NCBI RefSeq assembly: GCF_039872765.1
Contig: NZ_JBDPZC010000008.1
Span: forward strand, 1 to 64,000
Origin: Roseateles_B flavus
GTDB taxonomy: Bacteria; Pseudomonadota; Gammaproteobacteria; Burkholderiales; Burkholderiaceae_C
DNA length: 64,000 bases
Reading direction: 5' to 3'
Part shown: positions 37,073-47,927 of the stretch, piece after piece
Layout: each line of letters starts with the position of its first letter
How positions within the stretch are numbered: the first letter of the stretch is position 1
The notes under the pieces: model-generated
Database searches by the model: none
What the model was told of the DNA's origin: nothing
The model's input: only the letters and a program-made list of their open reading frames with translations
Translations under genes and position numbers: made by a program

Positions 37073-37107
37073 ACGGCTCAGCCCTGCGCTGATTGCCATC
37101 CCTCGAC

Positions 37108-37136
37108 AGCCCGGCTTCGGCCGGGCTTTTGCTTTT
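37108..37136 (+). terminator. Rho-independent terminator after small membrane protein gene
   Basis: AGCCCGGC-TTCG-GCCGGGCT followed by TTTTGCTTTT, 35 bases after the stop of the 76-residue protein. Confidence 0.92.
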
Positions 37137-37156
37137 CTGGCCGGGACTTGCCGCGA

Positions 37157-37180
37157 GGTGTCAGGTCTTGTCAGGTCTGA
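37157..37180 (+). repeat. Dispersed motif copy 6, partly doubled
   Basis: GGTGTCAGGTCTTG (37157-37170) runs directly into TCAGGTCTGA (37171-37180), a second partial copy. It lies in non-coding sequence after a terminator; the 273-base gap 37073-37345 otherwise shows nothing. Confidence 0.7.
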
Positions 37181-37452
37181 CCCGGTCTGCCGGACTCCGC
37201 CGGCCTGCTCTGCCTCCGTCCGGACGCCATTCATCCCCCCATCCCGCCATTCGCCGCAGCCCCTGCGACGGCGCCGGCCCAGCCCGGCATTCTTCAGTCC
37301 ATGGATGCACGGCATCCGTCTACCGACCGAAGAAAGGAGCCCTTCATGTCCAGCAACACCGTCGTCCGCATCGTCCTGTGCGCCGTCATGGCTTACCAGG
37401 GCTACCTGTTCGGGGCCGACTGCGGCCGGGCGATCAAGGCCTGGGTGCAGGA

Positions 37453-39348
<1,896 letters not shown>

Positions 39349-39509
39349 GGCAAGCGCGCAATGGTACGCGCTTCGTCCTGGGGGCATTTCCGCAAGCCGG
39401 AGGAGCCGCCGAGATGCGCAGGAAATATGGGCCTTCCATGGCCTTGTCCTGGGCCTGGACGGACTGCCGGTCTGCGTAAGATGGGCCGGATGCCAGCCTG
39501 GAGCCTGCC

Positions 39510-40025
39510 ATGAGCGAGACTGTCCCTGATGCTTCCAACGACCGCGCCGCCGAGCTGCGCCGCAAGCTGATCCGCAACCACCAGGAGGTGCCGCGCGAGC
39601 TGTTCCAGCGCTCACCGCTCTATGAAAGCCGCGTGGCCGGCGTGTCCGACGGCACCCTGGCGCGCAAGCTGGGCTGCGGCATCGACACCGTCCCGCCCGG
39701 CAAGCAGAGCTGCCCCTATCACTTCCACCACACGCAGGAGGAGATGTTCATCATCCTCGCCGGCGAGGGCACCCTGCGCGTGGCGGGCGAGCAGCTGCCG
39801 GTGAAGGCGGGCGACGTGATCTTCATCCCCTGCGGGCCGGACTACCCCCATCACCTGATCAACACCTCGCAGGCGGACCTGAGCTACCTCTCCATCAGCA
39901 CGCAGGAGCGGCCGGAGGTCTGCGAGTACCCGGACTCCGACAAGATCGGCGTCTTCTCCAACAAGGGCCCCGCCTTCCTCCAGCGCCGCGACGCGGGCCT
40001 GGACTACTGGGACGGCGAGCCCTGA
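39510..40025 (+). CDS. Cupin-domain protein
   Basis: 171 residues. A single cupin barrel: PYHFHHTQEEMFIILAGEGTLRV supplies metal ligands (HFHH and Glu), and GDVIFIPCGPDYPHHLIN supplies motif 2 with the last His. Proteins of this form are often isomerases, lyases or auxin/sugar-binding cupins; no substrate is suggested here. It is convergent with the DUF2807 gene (27-base gap). Confidence 0.87.
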   Translation: MSETVPDASNDRAAELRRKLIRNHQEVPRELFQRSPLYESRVAGVSDGTLARKLGCGIDTVPPGKQSCPYHFHHTQEEMFIILAGEGTLRVAGEQLPVKAGDVIFIPCGPDYPHHLINTSQADLSYLSISTQERPEVCEYPDSDKIGVFSNKGPAFLQRRDAGLDYWDGEP

Positions 40026-40052
40026 TCCTCGCCCTCCAGGACAGCCCCGCGT

Positions 40053-40808
40053 TCAGCGCGGCGGCTTCTCCCCCAGCGCATTGACGCGCGCCAGGCCGCT
40101 GGTGCGGCGCTTCACCTCGGGCGCGCCCCAGTACTCGACCGTGCCGATGCCGGACACGCTCACGCGGAGCTCGTCCGTCACCCACAGATTGGCCTGACCG
40201 ATGCCGCTGATGGCCACGGTGGCCTGGTCCGCGCGCAGCTGCTCGGCCAGCAGCTTGCCCTTGCCGGTGATCTGCAGGTTCAGGTCCTGCACCTGCCCCT
40301 TGAGCAGGCCCTCGCCCGAGCCGGAGATGCCGAAGCTCAGCTGCTCGGCCACCAGGTCATCGAAGCGCACCTGGCCGGCCCCGGAGATGTGGATGGCCAG
40401 GCGCTGCACGCGCACCGCATCGGCGGCGCGCAGGTCCGCGGCACCCGAGATGACCAGCTGGCGCAGCTGGCGCATGCTCACGTCCACCTGCAGGCGCTGG
40501 CTGTTCCAGAACTTCCAGCTGCCCGAGGGGCGGATCAGCAGCTTGTCGTGCTGGAGCTCGACGCTGATGTCCTTCTGCAGCTCGGCATCGCCCGCGATGA
40601 AGACCTGGTCCCGCGGCCCCTGAACCAGGCGCAGCTGGGCGGATCCGGCGATTTCCAGGCGGTCGAAGGGACCGGGGGCATAGACCCGGCCTTCGGGCTC
40701 CTGGGCCCGGGCCGCGAAGGGCAGCAAGGCCAGGGCCGAGGTCAGGGCCACGGCCAGGCCGCGGGCCAGCCGCGAGGGCAGGGAGGGGGAGGGAGTGGAG
40801 GCGTTCAT
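40053..40808 (-). CDS. Head-GIN/DUF2807 auto-transporter-adhesin-like periplasmic protein
   Basis: 251 residues. A signal peptide ends at AARAQEPEG. The remainder is a repetitive beta-helix pattern typical of DUF2807: FDRLEIAGSAQLRLVQG, VISGAADLRAADAV, IHISGAGQVRFDDL, GISGSGEGLLKGQVQDLNLQITGKG, AISGIGQANLW, SVSGIGTVEYWG. The start overlaps the response-regulator stop (ATGA), placing it third in the kinase/regulator operon. It may be the output or sensor partner of that system (inference). Confidence 0.88.
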   Translation of the reverse strand: MNASTPSPSLPSRLARGLAVALTSALALLPFAARAQEPEGRVYAPGPFDRLEIAGSAQLRLVQGPRDQVFIAGDAELQKDISVELQHDKLLIRPSGSWKFWNSQRLQVDVSMRQLRQLVISGAADLRAADAVRVQRLAIHISGAGQVRFDDLVAEQLSFGISGSGEGLLKGQVQDLNLQITGKGKLLAEQLRADQATVAISGIGQANLWVTDELRVSVSGIGTVEYWGAPEVKRRTSGLARVNALGEKPPR

Positions 40809-41572
40809 ATCGACTGCTCACGCAAACGCTTGGAGACCTCGCGGCTGGCCGTGAAGCGCGTGCCATCGCGCATCTGGACCACCAGCTGGGAGTTCTCGTC
40901 CGGACTCATGGACTCGACGAAGTCGAGGTTGACGATGCAGCTGCGCTGCAGCTTCAGGAAGCGCAGCGGGTCCAGGCGCTGCTCGAAGGCGGTGATGGGC
41001 AGGCGCACCAGGAACTGGCGCCCGCGGCTGGCCACGGCGGTGTACTTGGTGTCGGAGCGCAGGTACTCGATGGCCTCGACCTGCAGCGGGAAGATCTTGC
41101 CCTGGTCACGCACCAGGATGCGGGTCAGCGGCTCCAGTTCGGCGCCAGGCAGGGCCGCGGTCTCCAGCGCGCCCTGCCACTGCTGCAGGTGGCCTACGGT
41201 CTGCAGCGCGTGCTGCACGGCCTCGTCGAAGCGCTCCTGCGAGAAGGGCTTGAGCAGGTAGTCCACCGCATGCAGCTCGAAGGCGGCCAGGGCGTGCTCG
41301 TCGTAGGCGGTGGTGAAGATCACCGCGGGGCTCTGGCTCATGCCCGCCTCGCCCAGGGCGCGCAGGACCTGCAGGCCGGTCATGCCGGGCATCTGGATGT
41401 CCATGAAGACGAGGCCCGGCTGCAGGCGCTGGATGGCCTCCAGCGCCGCAGGTCCGTCGCTGCACTGGGCCACCAGCTCCAGCTGGGGCAGGGCCTGGAC
41501 CCACTCTGCCAGGGCCTCGGCGGCCAGGGGCTCGTCCTCGGCGATCAGGGTGCGTATGCGGGGGGAGTTCAT
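40805..41572 (-). CDS. LytTR-family response regulator
   Basis: 255 residues. The receiver domain has acidic pocket EDE at 12-14, phospho-acceptor D58 (LVFMDIQMPG) and FTTAYDEHALAAFELHAVDYLLKPF. The LytTR DNA-binding domain occupies the C-terminal half (ILVRDQGKIFPLQVEAIEYLRSD, FLVRLPITAFEQRLDP.RFLKLQRSCIVNLDFVESM). It works with the adjacent LytS-like kinase. Its start overlaps the kinase stop. Confidence 0.95.
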   Translation of the reverse strand: MNSPRIRTLIAEDEPLAAEALAEWVQALPQLELVAQCSDGPAALEAIQRLQPGLVFMDIQMPGMTGLQVLRALGEAGMSQSPAVIFTTAYDEHALAAFELHAVDYLLKPFSQERFDEAVQHALQTVGHLQQWQGALETAALPGAELEPLTRILVRDQGKIFPLQVEAIEYLRSDTKYTAVASRGRQFLVRLPITAFEQRLDPLRFLKLQRSCIVNLDFVESMSPDENSQLVVQMRDGTRFTASREVSKRLREQSI

Positions 41573-42678
41573 GCTTCTTGCGGAATCCAGAGGTCGACGC
41601 GAAAGCCCGCGCCGGGCTGGGTGTGGACGCGCAGGCGCGCGCGGCCGTCGTAGTCCAGGGCAAAGCGCCGCCGCAGGGCGCCCAGGCCGATGCCGCTGCG
41701 GCCGGGCCGCTCGGCCTCCAGCTGGGCGGGGTCGCAGCCTTCCCCATCGTCCTGCACACACAGGTTGAGGCCGCCGTTGAGGGCATCGCGCTGGGCGCTG
41801 ATCTGGATGGTGCCGCCCTGCACCCGCGGCGCGATGCCGTGCACGATGCAGTTCTCCACCAGGGGCTGCAGGGTCAGGGGCGGCACTTCGTCCTGCAGCA
41901 CGGCGTCGTCCAGGGTCCATGTCACCCGCAGCCGGGCGCCCAGGCGCAGGGCCTCCAGGGCGAGGTAGTCGCGCACGAAGTCCAGCTCCTGCTGCAGGCC
42001 GACCCGGTCGGTGGCACTGCGCTTGCTGTCCAGCACGTAGCGCAGCATGCCCGAGAAGCGCAGCAGGGCCTGCTCGGCCGCGCGGGCGTCCTTGCGGGTC
42101 AGGGCAATGAGGGAGTTGAGGGTGTTGAAGAGGAAGTGCGGGTTCAGCTTGCCGCTGATGACGGACAGCTCGGCGCGCGCCAGCGCGGACTCCGCCTGTG
42201 CCGCCGCAATGGCCAGCGAGCGGGCCCGCTGCGCGCTGAAGACCGCGCCGAAGCCGGTGGCCAGGGCCGCGTAGGCGATCAGGCCCCAGATGGCGCGCCA
42301 GAGGATGTACTGGGCCAGCATGGCGTCGGCATGCTCGGTGCCGAAGAGGGCCTGCGTGAGCTGGTAGTCCAGCACCAGCCAGACCCCGCTGAAGAGCAGG
42401 GCCGCGCCGGCATGCAGCAGGGCCAGCTGCCAGAAGGGGCGGCTGCGCCGGCTGATCCAGCCCATCCAGGGGTGGACCGCCGTGCCCAGCAGCATGGGTG
42501 CCCACAGCGTCATCGTCGACTGCAGCAGGGCTTCCCAGATCTTCCAGGGGCCGCTCTGGAACTCGGTGCCGGCCAGCACGAACAGGCCCCAGGTGAGCGT
42601 GCACACCCCGGCATAGCCCAGCCACAGCCGGCGCGAGGAGGGCCGGGCGGTCGTGGGGCTGAGACGGGGAGCAGACAT
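41569..42678 (-). CDS. LytS/YehU-type sensor histidine kinase
   Basis: 369 residues. Four membrane helices in the first 150 residues, then the His_kinase domain with GKLNPHFLFNTLNSLIAL (phospho-acceptor H181) and an HATPase region (LTLQPLVENCIVHGIAP, DDGEGCD, SGIGLGALRRRF). It senses an unknown membrane or cell-wall cue and phosphorylates the LytTR regulator encoded immediately downstream. It is the first gene of the three-gene operon with the DUF2807 protein. Confidence 0.93.
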   Translation of the reverse strand: MSAPRLSPTTARPSSRRLWLGYAGVCTLTWGLFVLAGTEFQSGPWKIWEALLQSTMTLWAPMLLGTAVHPWMGWISRRSRPFWQLALLHAGAALLFSGVWLVLDYQLTQALFGTEHADAMLAQYILWRAIWGLIAYAALATGFGAVFSAQRARSLAIAAAQAESALARAELSVISGKLNPHFLFNTLNSLIALTRKDARAAEQALLRFSGMLRYVLDSKRSATDRVGLQQELDFVRDYLALEALRLGARLRVTWTLDDAVLQDEVPPLTLQPLVENCIVHGIAPRVQGGTIQISAQRDALNGGLNLCVQDDGEGCDPAQLEAERPGRSGIGLGALRRRFALDYDGRARLRVHTQPGAGFRVDLWIPQEA

Positions 42679-42988
42679 GGCGCCATCCTAGCCAAGCCGC
42701 GCCGGCCGCCGGCCCCGGCTGGGACCAAGTGCCGGAAGCCGGGCATGGCGTGCGATTCCCGGAGCGTTGGGCCGGCCGCTCGGGCCTGGCCGTCCTGCCC
42801 GCCTGCTGCGGCTCGGGCCCCGCCAGGGCGCGATACTGGACCCGGCCGCCGCCCCGCGAGCGGCCCCCGGCCGGCGTGCACGCCGCTCGTTCCCGTCTTC
42901 GGGGGACGGTTCGGGGAAGCCCTGGCCGGGGGCCCGGCCGGGCCGCACGGCATAATCGGGGGTTTGAATTCCTGTCCGCGAGCGCTTC
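42679..42988. other. Non-coding gap between kinase gene and ssb
   Basis: 310 bases, very GC-rich. Open frames here are short and lack ribosome sites. It must hold divergent promoters for the kinase operon and ssb, but no clear -35/-10 pair or operator was recognised. Confidence 0.5.
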
Positions 42989-43531
42989 ATGGCATCCGTC
43001 AACAAAGTCATCCTCATTGGCAACCTGGGCCGTGATCCCGAGGTTCGCTACACCCCCAGCGGCGCCGCGGTCTGCAACATCAGCCTGGCGACCACCCGCA
43101 ACTGGAAGAGCCGCGAAGGCGGCGAGCGCCAGGAAGAAACCGAATGGCACCGCGTGGTCTTCTATGACCGCCTGGCCGAAATCGCTGGCGAGTACCTGAA
43201 GAAGGGCCGCCCCGTCTATGTGGAAGGCCGCCTGAAGACCCGCAAGTGGCAGGACAAGGAAGGCCGCGACCAGTACACCACCGAAATCATCGCAGAGCAG
43301 ATGCAGCTGCTGGGCGGCCGTGACAGCGGCGGCGGCGGTGACGACTTCGGCGGTGGCGGCGGTGGCTATAGCCGTGAGCGCAGCGCGCCCCAGGGCGGCG
43401 GTGATGACTTCGGCGGCGGCGAGGCCCGCGCCCCGCGCGCCGCAGCCCCCCGCGCCCCGGCCCCGCGCCCGGCCCCCGCGCCGCGTCCGGCCACCGGCTT
43501 TGATGACATGGATGACGACATCCCCTTCTGA
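42989..43531 (+). CDS. ssb: Single-stranded DNA-binding protein
   Basis: 180 residues. OB-fold domain in the first 110 residues (ASVNKVILIGNLGRDPEVR, TEWHRVVFYDRLAEI, GRPVYVEGRLKTRKWQD), then a Gly-rich and Pro/Ala/Arg-rich linker and the acidic tip DDMDDDIPF that recruits replication and repair partners. All SSB features are complete. A strong terminator follows. Confidence 0.98.
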   Translation: MASVNKVILIGNLGRDPEVRYTPSGAAVCNISLATTRNWKSREGGERQEETEWHRVVFYDRLAEIAGEYLKKGRPVYVEGRLKTRKWQDKEGRDQYTTEIIAEQMQLLGGRDSGGGGDDFGGGGGGYSRERSAPQGGGDDFGGGEARAPRAAAPRAPAPRPAPAPRPATGFDDMDDDIPF

Positions 43532-43559
43532 CCGGGCCGCTTCCCGCCCCTGATCCGAC

Positions 43560-43592
43560 AGCCCCGAGCGCCCAGGCCCTCGGGGCTTTTTA
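43560..43592 (+). terminator. Rho-independent terminator of ssb
   Basis: AGCCCCGAG ... CTCGGGGCT stem with a 10-base loop followed by TTTTTA. Confidence 0.9.
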
Positions 43593-43668
43593 CTGGCGGC
43601 CGCGCGAAGGGGGCGAGCCGAAGAACGCAGGCGGGCTGCCTGCCGGGGTGCTCAGGCGGCGGCCGGGC

Positions 43669-43929
43669 TCAGCCCCGCTCCTGCCTCGCCCGTTTCCTCA
43701 GCATGAACAGATAAAGGCTCTCGACCTTGGCGCGCGCCCAGGGCGTGCGGCGCAGGAACTTCAGGCTGGACTTGACGCTGGGCTCGAAGGCGAAGCAGCG
43801 CAGCGGGATGCGCTCATCCAGGCCGGCCCAGCCGTACTCCTCCTGCAGCGCAATGACGATGGCTTCCAGCGTCAGGCCGTGCAGGGGGTTGCGGGGCTGT
43901 TGCCGGGGCTCGGGCGGGGAGGTGCTCAT
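43669..43929 (-). CDS. VF530-family (DUF2132) DNA-binding protein
   Basis: 86 residues. Near-perfect family pattern: NPLHGLTLEAIVIALQEEYGWAGLDERI, RCFAFEPSVKSSLKFLRRTPWARAKVESLYLF. Small alpha-helical protein, reported to bind DNA; its role is not well defined. Monocistronic by position. Confidence 0.92.
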   Translation of the reverse strand: MSTSPPEPRQQPRNPLHGLTLEAIVIALQEEYGWAGLDERIPLRCFAFEPSVKSSLKFLRRTPWARAKVESLYLFMLRKRARQERG

Positions 43930-44128
43930 GGCGCGATTGTCGCTGCGCTGGGCGGGCCCGGCTCCACGGCCAGGCGCAGCGGGTGAGCCACCCGCAAGGT
44001 CGGCGTGCCGGCCCGTTCACGGCCGGAGGCTACTTCGCTTTTTTCTACGCGAGTGCCTGATTTTGTCTGCTTTTACAGAAAAGTCGGTGCCTGCACAGTC
44101 AAGGCTCCTGTCCCCGGAGATCCTGCGA

Positions 44129-44314
44129 ATGTCCCGATCCCATCCCGCCCCTGGCCCCCGCACGGCGCTGTCCGCCTTGAAAGGCTCGCTGGCTGCCTGG
44201 CTGGCCCCCATGCGGGCCTCGTTGACAGCCGTCTGGCCGGCGAGGCCGGCGCCGCAGCTGGTGCCCGTGCGCATCCGGCAGCGGCCCCGGGACCGGGAGC
44301 GGCCGTACCGGTGA
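44129..44314 (+). CDS. Possible small basic protein
   Basis: 61 residues, Arg/Pro/Ala-rich, with a middle segment LKGSLAAWLAPMRASLTAVW that could form an amphipathic helix. GGAG lies nine bases before ATG 44129. Nothing else in the 432-base gap 43930-44361 was recognised except a triple CTGACCC repeat near 44329-44348. Weak evidence; it may be non-coding. Confidence 0.3.
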   Translation: MSRSHPAPGPRTALSALKGSLAAWLAPMRASLTAVWPARPAPQLVPVRIRQRPRDRERPYR

Positions 44315-44361
44315 AGGCGGGCCGGTGTCCTGACCCCTGACCCCTGACTGTGGAGGTTTCC

Positions 44362-44820
44362 ATGCGCAACTATCCTTGCAACAGCCCTGAAGCCGCCGCG
44401 CGCCTCGTGGCGCTGGTGCTCATCGCCGATGGCCATGTCTCCCGCGTCGAGCTCGATGCGCTCGAGGCGATGCAGGTCGAGCAGACCCTGGGTCTCGCGC
44501 CCGGGGGTTTTGCCGAAGTGGTGCGACACACCTGCGAGGACCTGATGCTGGGCGCTTCCGGCCAGGCTTCGCTGGTGTGCCAGGTGGACGAGCAGACGCT
44601 GGACCTGCTGCTCGACGAGGTCACCGACCCCGCGCTGCAGCAATGCACCCTGCTGCTGGCTGCCGCGGTCGCCGTGGCCGATCGCCACATGGCGGACGCA
44701 GAAAGTGTGGTGCTGGAGGCGGCCCACCGCCGCTGGCACCAAACGCATGTGCAGTCCCTGTGCACCGGGCCGCTCATGCAGGGCCTGCCGCCGGCCCCGG
44801 TGACCCTGCCCGCGCCGTGA
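44362..44820 (+). CDS. TerB-like helical protein
   Basis: 152 residues. All-helical, acidic-patterned: SPEAAARLVALVLIADGHVSRVELDALEAM, LLDEVTDPALQQCTLLLAAAVAVADRHMADAESVVLEAAHRRW. The DG-H and D-x-x-x-A-E spacing resembles the TerB/DjlA-N fold (metal-binding helical bundle). Function unknown. The start is ATG 44362 with GGAGG six bases upstream. It is convergent with the LysR gene. Confidence 0.65.
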   Translation: MRNYPCNSPEAAARLVALVLIADGHVSRVELDALEAMQVEQTLGLAPGGFAEVVRHTCEDLMLGASGQASLVCQVDEQTLDLLLDEVTDPALQQCTLLLAAAVAVADRHMADAESVVLEAAHRRWHQTHVQSLCTGPLMQGLPPAPVTLPAP

Positions 44821-44835
44821 TCGGCAGGCCCGCCT

Positions 44836-45729
44836 TCAGACGGCCGGGAGCAGGGAGGCTGCCTGGATCACCTGCCTGACCAGCGGGTGATGCTGGCCGC
44901 GCCTCGAATGCAGCGCGTAGATCTCCTCTTTCACCTGGTCACAGGACCCCAGGCGCCGAAGGCCCCGCGGCATGCCGAGGTCGCCGCTGCCGAGCTGGCT
45001 CACGGGAAACACGCCCAGGCCGCGGGCGGCAAAGACGGCCAGCAGCGCGCTGTCCTCGAATTCGCCGACGATGCGCGGGCGCAGTCCCTCGCTCTCCAGC
45101 CAGTGGTCCAGCTTGCCCCGCAGCGCCGAATGCGAGGTGGGCAGCAGCACGGGCAGTTCGTTGAGGCAGGCGGGGAAGCGGGCCTGCTCGGCCCTGCCGA
45201 CGAGGTGGGTCGGCCCGTACCACTCGATCGGCGTCTCGACCAGGCGCACGCAGGCCAGGCGCAGATTGGGATTGCGCGGCGGCGCCTGGCCGGCCAGCAC
45301 GAGGTCCAGGTGATGCAGGGCCAGCTCGCTCATGAGCTGCTCGAACTCGCCGTCATGGCAGACGAGGCGCAGGTGCGGCGCCTCGAGCACCGGCGCCAGC
45401 AGGGCATGCGCGGACAGCTTGGAGATGCCGTCGGACAGCCCCACGCCCAGGCGCTGCACTTTGCCGCTGGCGGCTTCGCGGACTTCATCCGCCAGGCCGT
45501 GGCCGAGATGGAAGATCTCTTCGGCCCGGGCAAAGGCGGCCTGACCGGCCTCGGTCAGCGCGACGCCGCGCCCGGCGGGCTTGAGCAGCTGGTGCCCGAG
45601 GGCGCGTTCCAGTTCGCGCACCTGGGCGCTGACGGTCTGCACGGCCATGTCCAGGCGGGCGGCCGCGCGCGCAAAGCCCCCTTCCTTGGCGACGACCCAG
45701 AAGTAGTGCAGATGGCGGTAGTTCAGCAT
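44836..45729 (-). CDS. NhaR-like LysR-family regulator
   Basis: 297 residues. N-terminal winged HTH (MLNYRHLHYFWVVAKEGGFARAAARLDMAVQTVSAQVRELERALGHQLL), typical of NhaR by the YRHLHYFW start and TVSAQV recognition helix, then a LysR substrate domain. NhaR senses Na+ and controls antiporter or adhesin genes. It is divergent from a small membrane-protein gene (45839), a plausible target. No antiporter gene is in the window. Confidence 0.87.
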   Translation of the reverse strand: MLNYRHLHYFWVVAKEGGFARAAARLDMAVQTVSAQVRELERALGHQLLKPAGRGVALTEAGQAAFARAEEIFHLGHGLADEVREAASGKVQRLGVGLSDGISKLSAHALLAPVLEAPHLRLVCHDGEFEQLMSELALHHLDLVLAGQAPPRNPNLRLACVRLVETPIEWYGPTHLVGRAEQARFPACLNELPVLLPTSHSALRGKLDHWLESEGLRPRIVGEFEDSALLAVFAARGLGVFPVSQLGSGDLGMPRGLRRLGSCDQVKEEIYALHSRRGQHHPLVRQVIQAASLLPAV

Positions 45730-45838
45730 GCGTCCTCCGCTGCGGAAAAACCGAATGCTAGTTGCGATTGAAGCTGGTTTATTCGGAGCCTCGTCATGGC
45801 CACACTCGCAGCACCTGCATTGACCTGGAGCACTTCTC

Positions 45839-46282
45839 ATGGCCGCCATGGCGTACGCGCTGAGCTGGTTTCTCGTGGCCTGCCTCCTGGCCGCATGGTC
45901 CCTGGCCCTCTGGGCCCTGCATGGGCTGGCGGTCTGGGTGCTGGCGCAGCTGGGCGGGCCGAAAGGGCCGGAAGCACCCGAGGCCGGCGGGGCCGGTGGC
46001 CCTGCGCTACCGGCCTTGCCGGACTGGCTCGAGCCCTGGATGCCTGCGCAATGGGTGGAGGCCTTGCAGTCCGGCCTCGCCCTGCTCGCGCCGGCCGCCC
46101 AGCAGTTGCTGGAGGCCCTGCCCTTGATGACCGGCGGCGTCACCGCCGTGGCCTGGCTGGTCTGGGGCGCGGGGAGCGTGCTGCTGGTGGTGCTGGGGGC
46201 CGTGCTGCACGGGCTGATCGCCCTGTGCCGGCGGTCCCTGCCGGCACCGCGTCCGCCCCTGCCGGCCGTGCCTGCCCCGTGA
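45839..46282 (+). CDS. Membrane protein of unknown function, divergent from nhaR-like gene
   Basis: 147 residues. An N-terminal helix (LSWFLVACLLAAWSLALWALHGLAVWVLAQL), a Gly/Pro/Ala linker, an amphipathic middle (LPDWLEPWMPAQWVEALQSGLALLAPAAQQLLEALP) and a second helix pair (VTAVAWLVWGAGSVLLVVLGAVLHGLIALC). Not recognised. The head-to-head layout with the LysR gene suggests control by it. ATG 45848 is an alternative start. Confidence 0.7.
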   Translation: MAAMAYALSWFLVACLLAAWSLALWALHGLAVWVLAQLGGPKGPEAPEAGGAGGPALPALPDWLEPWMPAQWVEALQSGLALLAPAAQQLLEALPLMTGGVTAVAWLVWGAGSVLLVVLGAVLHGLIALCRRSLPAPRPPLPAVPAP

Positions 46283-46371
46283 CGCACCGTGGAGCCTGCG
46301 AAAAGCTACGAAAGGCAGCGAAAGGCAGCGCGCGGACGCCCCCTTCTCCTGAACCCTGACGACTTCAAGCC

Positions 46372-46545
46372 ATGGACACCCTCTCCTTCGACACCCCCAC
46401 CCTGATCCTCGGTGTGCTGACCCTGGCCCTGCTGGGCGTCACGCTGCAGGCCTGGCGCATGGGCAACGAGCGGCGCGATGTGGCGCTGCTCGGGGTCTGC
46501 AGCGGCGCGCTGGGACTGGGCACGGCCCTGGCGGTGGTCCTCTAG
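46372..46545 (+). CDS. Small two-helix membrane protein
   Basis: 57 residues. MDTLSFDTPTLILG leads into a helix (VLTLALLGVTLQAW), a charged turn (RMGNERRDV) and a second helix (LLGVCSGALGLGTALAVVL). It follows the membrane protein at 45839 by 89 bases on the same strand. No family is recognised; hydrophobic pattern and frame support coding. Confidence 0.5.
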   Translation: MDTLSFDTPTLILGVLTLALLGVTLQAWRMGNERRDVALLGVCSGALGLGTALAVVL

Positions 46546-46562
46546 GCCGTGCCCCACCGGCC

Positions 46563-47927
46563 TCAGTAGATGTCCACCTTGGCCTTGTCCACGGTGTAGC
46601 GCCCGCCGCCGTAGTAGCCGCGGGTGCTGGCATCGCGGGTGAAGCGCAGCTTGATCACCGGGCTGGCGCCGGGGTATTGCGGGCCGCTGCTGTAGACGGG
46701 CACCGGCGCGCTGCCGATGTTGGTGCTGGGCGACTGGTCGACCAGCCGGGTGAGGGACTTGGAGGTCTCCAGCGCGGCGAAGATGTCTGCCGAGTCGTAG
46801 TAGCTGCTGTAGTAGGGCGAGCCGATGGCGCTCTTGCTGCTGTTCACCGTCTTGCTGGAATAGGTGTAGCGGTCGCCCGGCGTCAGCAGGCTCACCCGCA
46901 GGCCGTTGACCTTGTAGTAGGTGCCGGCCTGCACGCTGGCATTGGCCGTGTCCACGATCAGCAGGCGGTTGGCGCCGTAGACGGTGGCCGTCTGCGCCGA
47001 GGTGTCGACCAGCACGCCGGTGTTCTCGTCCACGCCCAGGCCCTGCTGCACGCCCATGTGGCGCAGGGCCGCGGCCAGGCGGCCCAGGCGGCCGGAGCGG
47101 CTGTCGAAATGGGTGTCGCTGAGCAGGCCGGCGGGCAGGAAGCCCAGGCCCTTCATGGTGGAGCCGTTCTCCAGGTAGCGCAGGGCGGCGGTGCCGTCGC
47201 GCGTGTCGCCCAGGGTCTGCCAGTCGGTGACGGCCTTGTCCTGCAGGTCCGCGCCGAAGTAGAGGTAGCCATAGCTGACCCCGGCCGCATGCATGCGCAC
47301 GTTCAGCGCATGGTTGCCGGCGGAGTCCCCGGCGATGACGATGTTGCCGCTGCCGTTGTTCCAGCGTGCGCGCAGCGCGGCGGCCAGGGCGTTGTCGGCG
47401 CCGCTGTCGGTGAGGAAGCTGCGGATGATCTTGGCCTGGTCGCCGCCGACAAACCATACGGCGTCCGCCTGCTGGATCAGCGCAATGTTCGCCTGGCCCT
47501 CGGGCGTGCTGCTGCTGGCATGGACGGCGTAGTTGTCCACATGCGCGGTGATGTGCTTCGGGGAGAAGCCGTGGGTCTGGAAGAGGTTGTAGTAGCCGCG
47601 CTTGAGGGCGCTGGTGGAGCTGGCCGGGATGTCGTTCTGGAAGGCGTCCAGCCCGGTGGCGTAGCTGTCCTTCGCGGCGGTGATGACGGCGATGCGCGGG
47701 CACACGGTCGTGGCCCAGTTCGTGCCGCAGTTGGCCGTGCTGTTGATGTTGGGCGTGAAGCCCGCGTCGCGGCCGGTGGCCTTGCGCAGGCCGTTGACGA
47801 AGAGGTCGGTGTTGGCGTCCTCATAGGCGCCGCCGGACAGGAACAGCTTGCCGGCCAGCGCCGGCCCGCTCAGGCCCAGCAAGGCGGCGCACAGCGCCGC
47901 GCCCAGGCGTCTTTGGCTTTTCTTCAT
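46563..47927 (-). CDS. Cyanophycinase-like secreted peptidase, divergent S51 branch
   Basis: 454 residues with a signal peptide (ALCAALLGLSGPALAGK). The S51-type core has KLFLSGGAYEDANTD, RIAVITAAKDSYA, VWFVGGDQAKIIRSF, IVIAGDSAGNHALN with nucleophile Ser202 (G-D-S-A-G in place of G-T-S-A-G), LGVDENTGVLVD. A C-terminal 90 residues rich in Ser/Tyr follows. The family includes cyanophycinases and related exopeptidases; this one is distant from the other two in the window, so its substrate may differ. It lies 175 bases downstream of the arginine-succinyltransferase genes. Confidence 0.82.
   Translation of the reverse strand: MKKSQRRLGAALCAALLGLSGPALAGKLFLSGGAYEDANTDLFVNGLRKATGRDAGFTPNINSTANCGTNWATTVCPRIAVITAAKDSYATGLDAFQNDIPASSTSALKRGYYNLFQTHGFSPKHITAHVDNYAVHASSSTPEGQANIALIQQADAVWFVGGDQAKIIRSFLTDSGADNALAAALRARWNNGSGNIVIAGDSAGNHALNVRMHAAGVSYGYLYFGADLQDKAVTDWQTLGDTRDGTAALRYLENGSTMKGLGFLPAGLLSDTHFDSRSGRLGRLAAALRHMGVQQGLGVDENTGVLVDTSAQTATVYGANRLLIVDTANASVQAGTYYKVNGLRVSLLTPGDRYTYSSKTVNSSKSAIGSPYYSSYYDSADIFAALETSKSLTRLVDQSPSTNIGSAPVPVYSSGPQYPGASPVIKLRFTRDASTRGYYGGGRYTVDKAKVDIY

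Noticed and set aside
44329..44348. CTGACCC repeated three times, resembling the dispersed motif
   Set aside because: Lacks the CAAGAC half; treated as a local simple repeat, not a motif copy.
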